A program made the translations under genes and the position numbers. A stretch of 64,000 nucleotides of DNA from Juglans regia (Eukaryota > Streptophyta > Magnoliopsida > Fagales > Juglandaceae). Position 1 is the stretch's first letter. Every line of letters begins with the position of its first letter. The stretch lies in the NCBI RefSeq assembly GCF_001411555.2, contig NC_049916.1, positions 3,100,001-3,164,000 on the forward strand, read 5' to 3'. The notes under the pieces are model-generated. The model worked only from the letters and a program-made list of their open reading frames with translations. It searched no databases and was not told the DNA's origin. This document shows, one piece after another, positions 1-10,590 of this stretch.

Positions 1-560
1 GATTTTTTACAATCGTCATTTATTATTTCCAATGAAAATTTCGATGCGACAAAAGCGATCGACGACTCCAAAACGAGAAAATATAGCCGGAAAAGATTAT
101 TTCTAACAACTTTACCTATTATTTCCGGTGATTTTAATTGCTGAAAAATGTCAATATTCTTGTAATAAGCCAAGCAATCGCCCGGCCATTGCTATATGGA
201 CGTTGCTACGTCCACAGAGGATTTCTGCCGATCAGTTAAATATTTTTTTTTACTTTTTCTTTTTCCATTTTTTTAAACTATTTAGATATTTTTTAAAAAT
301 AAAAAAAAATCATATATTTATTTAAAAATACCTAAAAAAAAAAAAAAAAAATTTCAAATAAATTTCGGTAGAGGAATTCGGCTGTGAAAGTAATGTTTTC
401 CTTGCTATATATATTAATGTTGTATTTTCCTGGCAGCAGATTTTCCTGCAGTGTTAAACAAGCAAGCCCTAGCTAGCTCGCAATGTATGTATATCGGTGA
501 TGAGGTACTACTAGATCAGTAGTTTATATATTTACAATTAATATGGGTGCATAACATTAC

Positions 561-725
561 CAGTTTTTTTTGGGCCATGGCAGAGGGGATCATTATCTTG
601 AAGAAGTGCGCCGGTCTCCTACCTGCCACAGAACTCGACGGCCGCCGGTGATGATCATATTTCCAGTTAGGAAACATTCCGCTCCGGCGATTCTTTGATA
701 TATTACCAGCTGCTGCCATGCACAT
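561..725 (-). pseudogene. Duplicated first exon of a B3-domain gene (rest lies off the window)
   Basis: Identical in protein sequence to exon 1 of the B3 gene at 7933-8097: 55 codons from MCMAAAGN to the start of the first B3 domain (HFFKIMIPS...AQKKL), followed by a GT donor (GTAATG). No exon 2 can exist to its left inside the window, because only 560 bases remain and none of them encode B3 residues. In the intact gene exon 2 is about 2 kb further on, so a full second B3 gene could lie just outside. Whether this is a pseudogene or the first exon of an intact paralogue therefore cannot be decided here. Confidence 0.7.
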
Positions 726-898
726 GAGTACAAAAACCTAACCGATCGATATTATATATGTATGACCCTTAATTACGACGCCCAGCTCCTTCCAATCTGC
801 CAATGGCGGCAGCCCTAGAAATGTCTAGCATTCACTCACCCGGAATTCATTCAAAGAAAAGACGAAATAGGACTTGGTTTTGAAAATAAAGACAAAGC

Positions 899-904
<6 letters not shown>

Positions 905-942
<38 letters not shown>

Positions 943-950
943 ATAATACA
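905..950. repeat. ATT/TTA microsatellite
   Basis: A run of about 14 TTA/ATT units. The matching place in the other duplicate copy (about 8273-8305) has fewer units, so this locus has changed length since the duplication. Confidence 0.9.
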
Positions 951-1833
951 TAATTTTACGTACAATCGTAAAATATTTAAATATTAAAAAATTATTTTTA
1001 AAAAAAATAAGATATATTATTAAAAAATTAATTTTTTTTTATATAAATATTATATTTTTTTATTTTTTTAAAAATATTTACATGATGATTATATAATTTA
1101 TAATTATAAATATCTTCTCTCTACTTTTACATTTAATTTCACACGCAACTTATCTTCTGAATATCGCATTCTTGGAACTGAGAGCTTGTGCCCACTTGAG
1201 AGTTACTTACCTTTCAAAGAATAGCGTTCTTCAATTGGCCAAAAGATATCTTCAAATTCCCGTAAAAATTTGTGGGTCTCAACTGAGAAATGGATATACA
1301 TATAAATAAGTAAATACTACAATATTTAAAATGAATAATATTAGATACAGTTATAAGTTATCTACACATCGCATATTTTAAAAAAAAAAAATCTATTATT
1401 AAAAAATTAATTTTAATATAATTTTTATATTTACTCATTTTTTTTAAGAGTGTACATACACACTTTATGACTGTAAATATTATTTTTTATTTACTATTTA
1501 TTACTGCTCAATAAATATTGTAGGGTCACTTCGTATGCCTCTCTCTTTTCTACTTAAGCGGTTGGGATAATAGCTTGAGTGGATCTTGATTAAAATCTAC
1601 GAGTACTCCAAAGTACTACTGTTGGCCTCTCTTAATTCCAAGCACATCGTTTTTAGATTTACACCATTTCACAACACATATAAGTAAAGCTCCCAAGAGT
1701 GGAACTTTGCGATACTGAATAGTGAAGATCCAATTCGCCTTAGGCCTGTTAAGTATGTAGGGTCATGATTAATTGAGGAGAAGAACTATATATGATCCAT
1801 TATCTGAATGCAATATATATAGAGAGAAAAGAA

Positions 1834-2813
1834 TCATTGAAGACCATAAACAAGCAGCGCTCCAACTCCTCCAATACCAGCCAGCAGTCCAATGATGACC
1901 CCAATTGGAGGCAACCCTCCACCTACTACTTTCCCAGTGCTCACATCATACTCTGCAAACCTCTTCTTTGGGGCTCTACATTGAGGGCATGTGTATGAAT
2001 CCGGCTGCAGAACAGGGAGACAAAAAAGTCCATGTTTCTCAATAAGTAGTCACCTACTAAGAAGATATTGATGATTTACCAAAAGAATCACAAGACAATG
2101 CTTTTGTAAAATGAACTCTATTTTGTAAAACAGTGGCTTAAATGGCATGGCAACATTGTTGCCAATGCTGCAGCACTGAAGGCATCAAGGAGGATCGTAG
2201 AAGTCATAGAGTTAAGCTCTTTTATATCAATAGAAGACAGAAAAAGGGAAAAAAGAACAAGAGAAAGTAATTGCTGCCATGTTAATGAACTCGTGATGTT
2301 ACTTAATGCTTAAGCTGAGAGCAGTTCATTCCCTGATCTAATTAATGGAAACAACCTCAATTACATTGGTCGACGTGTCACATTTTGAGCGGCTTTCCAT
2401 TTAAATAGTTGACTTATAAAACCACTAAAATTGAGCCATTTCAACCGCTATGAGTAAAAATGATAAAATCCAGGGTGAATGGTAGCATTACTCTAAAGGG
2501 AAAGATTTAAGTAGATGCAATTCAGGAACTAAGCTTACCTGCTCATCAAAAGGTTTCTGTAGAAAGTATATGAATCCACAATCAAGGCATATGTGAGTAG
2601 CTCTAGCCTGCAAGAAGGTGCCTCTTTTAATAATTGGGTATCAAAGAGCCATTTAGATACTGTGTTGAATCCAGAAGATTAAAAGAAAATTAATAGCAGA
2701 TTGAAGCTCATTATGCTAAAGTGTCGCTTGCCTTTTGAGCCTCAGTTAATTTCCTTCCAAAGCGGGGAGGAGCTGGTCGCTTTGGTAGTCGCTTAACATC
2801 TACCTCAGCACCT
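1834..2813 (-). pseudogene. Orphan ENH1 exons 4-6 (rubredoxin domain and membrane tail, no PDZ)
   Basis: Three exons identical to the last three of the ENH1 gene at 9407-12512: 2732-2813, 2539-2607 and 1834-2004 (stop TGA at 1834-1836). They encode the linker RGAEVDVKRLPKRP, the rubredoxin CxxC pairs (HICLDCG and YTCPQCR) and the C-terminal hydrophobic segment. All splice sites are kept, including the GC donor after exon 4. Exons 1-3, which encode the transit peptide and PDZ domain, are missing: the homology ends at 3017 in intron 3 and is replaced by hAT sequence. Without promoter, start or transit peptide it should be non-functional as ENH1, unless it is expressed from the adjacent transposon DNA. 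Confidence 0.85.
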
Positions 2814-3014
2814 CTGTATCACAGATGTATAAATGGACACTAATCAAGTCACAGATCTCCTAAAAAAGAGTTAAAGAATACCAAGAAAAACTCAGCGCCA
2901 TCAGTTCTCTTGTGGATTTTTTTCTTTTTACATGGACTATTTGCTTACAAATATGAATGTAACAGCTGGAACTGAAAATAATACAGATGAACTGAAACAA
3001 ATTCCAGTACGTAT

Positions 3015-3856
3015 ATAAATTATAAACTTTTGAGAGATGATGGATAAGTACTAATAGAAATTATAGAATAAAGAGTACTTATCCCACGTATTTGCTCGGG
3101 ATATAAGTACATAAATATAACTATATAAATAGTTTAAAAAGTAAATAACATGTATGATGCAGCCATAAGTTACAACAGTCTCATTTATAACGTAATAACA
3201 ATATGACTCAGTCTTGAAATATAATTACATAAAAATTAAACACGGGTTTCACTCAAACCCCAATGTTCCATTGGTCACGCCTGAAATGAAGATAGAAAAT
3301 AGCAATCAATAGATGAAAAAAAATTGATAATAAAAAATTATATACGGTAAAAGAATAATTTGATTCTTACCAAGAAATGAGGTTCTCTCAACTCCATCAC
3401 AACTCTCAAGTAGCGTCCGTTCCAAACTCTCAATCATCGGTAATTATGTTAGGGTTCACAATTAGATCTATAAAATCATAAAAAGTAGAAGTTAGAAACA
3501 TTAAAAATAATTAAATCATCATTTAAAAGCATATAAACTTACCCGATTCAAGCCTATAGCTCTCGGCATCAACGCCAACGGTATCTAGTCCAATGGGCGT
3601 TTCACTTATCCAATTCTGTGTGCAAACGAGGGCCTCCACGGTTGACGGTGACAATGAACTCCGATAAGCATCCAACACGCGACCTCCAGTGCTAAATGCC
3701 GACTCTGAGGCAACCGTAGTGACAGGAATGGCTAGCACATCTCGGGCCACACGGGAAAGGACTGGATACTTGGTGGAATTAACTTTCCACCAAGTTAATA
3801 ACTGAAATACATCACTAGGTGCCTCGACAGCTTCCATAAAATATCGTTCAACCTCA
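3015..3856 (-). mobile_element. Internal fragment of a hAT transposon (transposase 3' end)
   Basis: These 842 bases align without net gaps to 27916-28757 of the complete hAT element in this window, differing at only a few positions. They include the open frame 3523-3837, which encodes the C-terminal hAT dimerisation region (LSRVARDVLAIPVTTVASES, then SSLSPSTVEALVCTQNW), and about 500 bases of downstream non-coding DNA. Neither terminal inverted repeat is present, so this is not a transposition product. Its left edge is the breakpoint of the ENH1 tandem duplication. Its right edge, at 3856, passes abruptly into unrelated DNA. Confidence 0.9.
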
Positions 3857-4262
3857 CATATGAAAATATGTAAAAAACACTTGGATCGAAAAAATCAATG
3901 CATTGGTCAAAGTCAACGATCAGCAGTGCTGACGTGGCGTCTGGTTGCAAATGTAGCAGGATGGTGTGATAGTGTGGTGACGTGGCTACTAACAAGACTA
4001 GGGTTGACGTCAACAATGAGACGTCCGCGTTTGGTGCATGGATGTGAAGCTTTAAAGCACGTGCAATGCGTGGGCAGCGCAACAAAAACTTTGGAAGGCA
4101 CGTGGAGGCACGTGCAAACTCCGATATGATTGATTTTGATAGCGTTGAGTCAGTCTCAATGAGATTTACCCAACGATATGCCGCATGATCAAAACAGAAC
4201 TTCTGCCATAATGCTTTCGAAATTTTGTAGTAATCCTTATAGCGATTGTAACCATCTGACAT
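3857..4262 (-). other. Unrecognised open frame fused to the hAT fragment
   Basis: An ORF of 155 codons runs from an ATG at 4262 into the hAT fragment (to 3795) in a different frame from the transposase. Its first ~50 residues (MSDGYNRYKDYYKISKAL, then FCFDHAAYRWVNLIETD) look like real protein in composition. The remainder looks like translated non-coding DNA. The open frame extends upstream of the ATG (VEPFKYCSL), so the N-terminal part may be an exon of a gene or element I do not recognise. No function is proposed. Confidence 0.3.
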
Positions 4263-4377
4263 CAGTGAGCAATACTTGAATGGCTCAACCGTATATAGAA
4301 GATAGAGGTAGTAAAAGAATATTGAGAACGATGAAAACTACTAGTACTTAGAGGATCATACTAGTATCTTTGATTCT

Positions 4378-4620
4378 ATGTTAGAATTGTATTAATCAAT
4401 TCTATATATATATATATATCATTGTGCTATACAAAGTGGTCTATATATATAGGAGGCCAAAGGCTAGACAAGAGCCTTACCCAATCAACGTGGGACTCAC
4501 AAAACACATATACATTAACACTAACACTAACATATACAATAACAAATTAATCGTTAGATAATATAAATTTAAGTCACTTGGTTTAGTCTCCCTTTCAGGA
4601 TAATATTACAAATTATACTG
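4378..4620 (-). mobile_element. Possible LTR remnant with degenerate primer site
   Basis: Read on the minus strand, this stretch has a GTGGGACTC-type promoter-proximal block, a CCTATATATATAG TATA-like box and, at about 4378-4388, an 11-mer matching 8 of 11 positions of the common plant primer-binding site TGGTATCAGAG. No second LTR or target duplication is visible. It could also be chance AT-rich sequence. The flanks 4263-4377 and 4621-4946 show nothing else. Confidence 0.3.
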
Positions 4621-4946
4621 GTATCTTTTTTTTTTCTATTTAAAAAGAAAAAATAATAAATAAAAAGTTGATGGACAACATCATCATCTCATCCAACGAG
4701 TCCAACTAGATTCAATCTACAGCCTTATGAAAATGAACATTGGATGAATACCATTTCTCTGGCATCAGACCCAGCCAAAGTTGAAGGAACCAAAACAAAA
4801 GCTAATACTTAATAATCTTTAAAAGTATCCTTCTTCAAGAAAACAAAACAAAGAAAAGACAGACTGCATCAAATTAATATGAACATTGGCGTGATCAGTA
4901 CTATATCATATAGACAAGTTAACTTATTAGAGTACGTACAGAAAGT

Positions 4947-7900
4947 TCAGGCATAGTCAACTACGCGAAATATGGAGACTTTAAGCACAGTAGGCTTCCT
5001 CTGGATGAGCTCAAAGACAAAGGCATCTCCTTTTTTCAAATTATTGTCCCTTGCAAAGACTTTCCACCCGCTTCCTAGTTTAAGTGACGACCTCGGGTGC
5101 CTGTCATAATGGCAACGCCGGCATATGACATCCCATTCATGTTGTCCATCATCCACATCGGAAGTCAGAAGTTTGACACTTTGATTCAGAGAAAGATAGC
5201 TGGTAGCAAATCCACTAGGCACATACTGCAACAGCAAAGAACAATCTAGTAGTAATGCATGCAACTCGTCATGATCATGAGCGCCATATAATATATTTCA
5301 ATTTAAAGAACTTGTGATTACACATATATCATGCATGTAAAAAGGCTCAGTACCATATGATAAGATGCAGGTGACAGCATGACACGCATGAACGAAGGAT
5401 TTTTAGGCTTGAAAGTTATGGCTGCTTGGATTGCTCTCTCTCTTCCTCTGGACATCCTGAGACGTCTTTTTTTCATGGATGTGCCAGAAAGTACTACTGG
5501 TCTTTCCCTATCATGATCAGATGTTTCTCCATCTTCATGTTTAGACAATATAATTTCATGAGTTTCTTTCGACTTGTCATGGCTTGATTTTTCTACATCA
5601 TCATCCGATACCTGCATAATCATGTCCACTCCTTGATCATAGTCCAAGTTTTTAGATGAATACTGGATCTCAGTAGCAGTCTTGTCAAATACAAGAACAT
5701 GGAAATTTGAATTTCCTTGGTATCTGAAGACTAAAAAGTAGCCAGAATCTATAGAATGATATTCTACAAAATCATGCCAACCCTCATGAAACCACATCTC
5801 CTTCTCAGTAGCTGATCTCTCCAATCCCACTTGCCAACTACAACCATTAGGAAGAATGAGTGTTACAACGGTTGGCAATTCATCCCCAAATAATCTTACA
5901 AACTTTACGGGGATCCTCTGCACAAAAACAAAAAACAATAAGGAATTAACGTACGTACGTTCCTATATATATATATTGGTCTTTGGAGTTTGATTATTAA
6001 CGAATTTCAAATTGATCCAAGCAGTGAGAAATTCGACAAACCTACTGATCTTGTGGCCGTACAAAGCATATCATAGAATAAATTACTCCGATCCTATACC
6101 GTCCATTCTCGGCTAAAGTTTAGACAACAAAATATATATGAGATCATGATCATGATCATGACCAAATATATTCTAGAATAGCATGCAGTACTGTCAAGTT
6201 TTATAAATTAAAAAAATATCATGATCATCAATCAACGTCATGCAACATGCATGATCAACTAAAGTATTATAAAGAACTAATTAATTTAATTTAAAAAAAT
6301 CCAACAGAAATTCAAAAAAATAAAAATGAAGAGCTGGAATTAATTAAGACGCCATGCATACTACTGGTAATTTTAGAGCTATATATATGCCAAAATAAAC
6401 AAGAGCGTTTTTACGAAATGAATGATGTTACGTTGGACTGGCTACTGCACTACAGAAATATATATTTCAATGCCCATCTCGTAATTAGGGGAAAAATTAA
6501 TTTAAGGTATAAGTTTAGTTTAAAGGATCATGATATAAACTTTATTGTGCTCAAATTATATTGATGAAAATATTGTAACTGATATCAATCCCATTAATTT
6601 ATCTTACTTAATCAACATTGTTGATGTCGTGTTTTGTAGCTTGAGCAACTCCGCGTACTGGGTCGATCTATTCCTACAAATATAGGAAATAAAGGCTCGA
6701 GGTGGTAGGGGATACCTCTGATATCTAAATCAATTTGGATTTTGGGTTTGTGATTTAAGGGAGTTTCAAATGAAAGTGTATAGAGAGTTTTTTGCACCCG
6801 AGGGAAGGATATATATACCAAGCAGAGGCGATCCCTTGACAAACTAATCATGGTGGTGCCACTCCGTACTCAGGTCGTGTCCTCTATTAACTCCCTGCCA
6901 TGAGACAAGCCGTCCATGCCTAATCGTGGCGTGTCCGCTTTCATCCTTCATTAAATATGGTGTGGCCTTGGTTGGGCATGCTCATCTTCCAAGTCTGTCC
7001 AACTGTCTGTGCCCAAGGGTTAGGATTGTCCCTGACCCAATGGGTGCGGATTGTCGGCCAGTAAAAGTGTCAAACCTTTTGACTCAGTCCCATTCCCCGC
7101 ATGTGTTACCTCACTGCTTCTTTATGGGCTTCTTGGGCTGTCCTCACCCTTCTTGGCCTGGCCCAACCCATCTTATTCTCTCATACCAATTTTGTCCTAC
7201 TGGGCTGTCCTTTGACCCATCAAGGCATCGTGGGCAGGGCTCGTGAGCGCAGTCGTTGTTTATTGCTGATAGCTAATTGATCAAAACGTTCAAATATTAG
7301 CTATTGCGCAGGTTTCAATTACTGCCTTAATTAGTCTCAGAATTGGTCAAAAAATTGGATGATATACTTTTTTGGTGATTTTTTACAATCGTCATTTATT
7401 ATTTCCAATGAAAATTCGATGCGACAAAAGCGATCGACGACTCCAAAACGAGAAAATATAGCCGGAAAAGATTATTTCTAACAACTTTACCTATTATTTC
7501 CGGTGATTTTAATTGCTGAAAAATGTCAATATTCTTGTAATAAGCCAAGCAATCGCCCGGCCATTGCTATATGGACGTTGCTACGTCCACAGAGGATTTC
7601 TGCCGATCAGTTAAATATTTTTTTTTTACTTTTTCTTTTACCATTTTTTAAAACTATTTAGATATTTTTTAAAAATAAAAAAAAATCATATATTTATTTA
7701 AAAATACCTAAAAAAAAAAAAAAATTCAAATAAATTTCGGTAGAGGAATTCGGCTGTGAAAGTAATGTTTTCCTTGCTATATATATTAATGTTGCATTTT
7801 CCTGGCAGCAGATTTTCCTGCAGTGTTAAACAAGCAAGCCCTAGCTAGCTCGCAATGTATGTATATCGGTGATGAGGTACTACTAGATCAGTAGTTTATA

Positions 7901-8097
7901 TATTTACAATTAATATGGGTGCATAGCATTACCAGTTTTTTTTGGGCCATGGCAGAGGGGATCATTATCTTGAAGAAGTGCGCCGGTCTCCTACCTGCCA
8001 CAGAACTCGACGGCCGCCGGTGATGATCATATTTCCAGTTAGGAAACATTCCGCTCCGGCGATTCTTTGATATATTACCAGCTGCTGCCATGCACAT
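4947..8097 (-). CDS. VRN1/REM-type protein with two B3 DNA-binding domains
   Basis: Three exons join in frame to 335 aa: 7933-8097, 5354-5917 and 4947-5225, all with GT-AG junctions in phase 0. The first B3 domain (about residues 38-141) starts with HFFKIMIPS and continues across the intron with RIPVKFVRLFGDELP, PNGCSWQVGL and GWHDFVEYHSIDSGYFLVF. A polar, acidic linker with a basic patch (MKKRRLRMSRGRER) follows and may act as a nuclear signal. The second B3 domain (about 225-335) contains FATSYLSLNQSVKLL, then GWKVFARDNNLKKGDAFVFE. Two B3 domains separated by a charged linker is the layout of VRN1 and related REM proteins, which bind DNA in the nucleus. An alternative ATG lies two codons in. 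The first intron is 2,015 bp and repeat-bearing. The exact target and orthologue are not known. Confidence 0.88.
5918..7932 (-). other. Intron 1 of the B3 gene, including an LTR-like segment
   Basis: About 2 kb without coding signal. Between about 6619 and 7255 the base composition changes to GC-richer sequence. On the minus strand it reads like a retrotransposon LTR: a TATATATCC box near 6820, a leader, and an end in GACATCAACA at 6619. I could not find the other terminus or a target duplication, so a solo LTR is only a suggestion. Open frames here (6612-6851, 6926-7246) have no recognisable protein content. Position 7377 onward belongs to the right duplicate copy. Confidence 0.4.
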
Positions 8098-8270
8098 GAG
8101 TACAAAAACCTAACCGATCGATATTATATATGTATGACCCTTAATTACGACGCCCAGCTCCTTCCAATCTGCCAATGGCGGCAGCCCTAGAAATGTCTAG
8201 CATTCACTCACCCGGAATTCATTCAAAGAAAAGACGAAATAGGACTTGGTTTTGAAAATAAAGACAAAGC

Positions 8271-8304
<34 letters not shown>

Positions 8305-10590
8305 AATACATAATTTTACGTATAATCGTAAAATATTTAAATATTAAAAAATTATTTTAAAAAAAAATAAGATATATTATTAAAAAATTAATTTTTTTAT
8401 ATAAATATTATATTTTTTTATTTTTTTAAAAATATTTACATGACGATTATATAATTTATAATTATAAATATCTTCTCTCTACTTTTACATTTAATTTCAC
8501 GCGCAACTTATCTTCTGAATATCGCATTCTTGGAACTGAGAGCTTAATTTGGTTGTGTTTGGATGTTGAAGTGAGTTGAATTGAGTTGAGTTGAGATGAT
8601 AAAATATTGTTAGAATATTATTTTTTAATATTATTATTATTTTAAAATTTAAAAAAATTGAATTATTTATTATATTTTGTATTGAAATTTAAAAAAGTTG
8701 TAATGATGAATTGAGAGTAGTTTTGGAACCAAACGAGATGAGTTGAGTTGAGATGTGCCCACTTGAGAGTTACTTACCTTTCAAAGAATAGCGTTCTTCA
8801 ATTGGCCAAAAGATATCTTCAAATTCCCGTAAAAATTTGTGGGTCTCAACTGAGAAATAGATATACATATAAATAAGTAAATACTATAATATTTAAAATG
8901 AATAATATTAGATACAGTTATAAGTTATCTACACATCGCATATTTTTAAAAATAAAATAAAATCTACTATTAAAAAATTAATTTTAATATAATTTTTATA
9001 TTTACTCATTTTTTTTAAGAGTGTGCGTTTGCACACTTTATGACTATAAATATTATTTTTTATTTACTATTTACTACTGCTCAATAAATATTGTAGGGTC
9101 ACTTCGTATGCCTCTCTCTTTTCTACTTAAGCGGTTGGGATAATAGCTTGAGTGGATCTTGATTAAAATCTACGAGTACTCCAAAGTACTACTGTTGGCC
9201 TCTCTTAATTCCAAGCACATTGTTTTTAGATTTACACCATTTCACAACATATATAAGTAAAGCTTCCAAGAGTGGAACTTTGCGATACTGAATAGTGAAG
9301 ATCCAATTCGCCTTAGGCCTGTTAAGTATGTAGGGTCATGATTAATTGAGGAGAAGAACTATATATGATCCATTATCTGAATGCAATGTATATAGAGAGA
9401 AAAGAATCATTGAAGACCATAAACAAGCAGCGCTCCAACTCCTCCAATACCAGCCAGCAGTCCAATGATGACCCCAATTGGAGGCAACCCTCCACCTACT
9501 ACTTTCCCAGTGCTCACATCATACTCTGCAAACCTCTTCTTTGGGGCTCTACATTGAGGGCATGTGTATGAATCCGGCTGCAGAACAGGGAGACAAAAAA
9601 GTCCATGTTTCTCAATAAGTAGTCACCTACTAAGAAGATATTGATGATTTACCAAAAGAATCACAAGACAATGCTTTTGTAAAATGAACTCTATTTTGTA
9701 AAACAGTGGCTTAAATGGCATGGCAACATTGTTGCCAATGCTGCAGCACTGAAGGCATCAAGGAGGATCGTAGAAGTCATAGAGTTAAGCTCTTTTATAT
9801 CAATAGAAGACAGAAAAAGGGAAAAAAGAACAAGAGAAAGTAATTGCTGCCATGTTAATGAACTCGTGATGTTACTTAATGCTTAAGCTGAGAGCAGTTC
9901 ATTCCCTGATCTAATTAATGGAAACAACCTCAATTACATTGGTCGACGTGTCACATTTTGAGCGGCTTTCCATTTAAATAGTTGACTTATAAAACCACTA
10001 AAATTGAGCCATTTCAACCGCTATGAGTAAAAATGATAAAATCCAGGGTGAATGGTAGCATTACTCTAAAGGGAAAGATTTAAGTAGATGCAATTCAGGA
10101 ACTAAGCTTACCTGCTCATCAAAAGGTTTCTGTAGAAAGTATATGAATCCACAATCAAGGCATATGTGAGTAGCTCTAGCCTGCAAGAAGGTGCCTCTTT
10201 TAATAATTGGGTATCAAAGAGCCATTTAGATACTGTCTTGAATCCAGAAGATTAAAAGAAAATTAATAGCAGATTGAAGCTCATTATGCTAAAGTGTCGC
10301 TTGCCTTTTGAGCCTCAGTTAATTTCCTTCCAAAGCGGGGAGGAGCTGGTCGCTTTGGTAGTCGCTTAACATCTACCTCAGCACCTCTGTATCACAGATG
10401 TATAAATGGACACTAATCAAGTCACAGATCTCCTAAAAAAGAGTTAAAGAATACCAAGAAAAACTCAGCGCCATCAGTTCTCTTGTGGATTTTTTTCTTT
10501 TTACATGGACTATTTGCTTACAAATATGAATGTAACAGCTGGAACTGAAAATAATACAGATGAACTGAAACAAATTCCAGTACGTATATA
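7377..10590. repeat. Tandem segmental duplication, right copy
   Basis: Homologous to 1-3017, with a constant offset of 7573 after the 209-bp insertion at 8546-8754. It contains exon 1 of the B3 gene and exons 4-6 of ENH1, both embedded in complete genes, so this is the ancestral or at least the functional copy at this edge. Homology ends at 10590 in ENH1 intron 3. The left boundary cannot be placed, because the partner begins at the window edge. Confidence 0.95.
8546..8754. mobile_element. Short GTTTGGATG/GAGTTGAG MITE, present only in the right duplicate copy
   Basis: The left copy reads ...gagctt|gtgccc... at 1185/1186, whereas here about 209 bases intervene. They start AATTTGGTTGTGTTTGGATG and end in GGAACCAAACGAGATGAG plus GAGTTGAGAT, with the AT-rich core shared by the element at 20007-20206. 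No clean target duplication is visible. Either the element inserted after the duplication or it was lost from the left copy. Confidence 0.75.

Larger units (their letters stand above)
1..3017. repeat. Tandem segmental duplication, left copy
   Basis: This block matches 7377-10590 almost base for base, with only scattered substitutions and small length changes in A/T runs and the ATT microsatellite. Its left end is cut by the window edge, so the full unit is longer than seen. It carries a B3 first exon (561-725) and ENH1 exons 4-6 (1834-2813), both on the minus strand, in the same order as the right copy. Similarity stops at 3017, inside what is ENH1 intron 3 in the right copy, where hAT-derived DNA begins. 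The right copy holds about 209 extra bases (8546-8754). The near identity, including introns, points to a recent event. Confidence 0.95.

Noticed and set aside
1792..1998. Plus-strand ORF, present again at 9365-9571
   Set aside because: Antisense of the last ENH1 exon in both duplicate copies.
6926..7246. 106-codon plus-strand ORF in the B3 intron
   Set aside because: Cys/Pro/His-rich low-similarity translation within an LTR-like segment of an intron.
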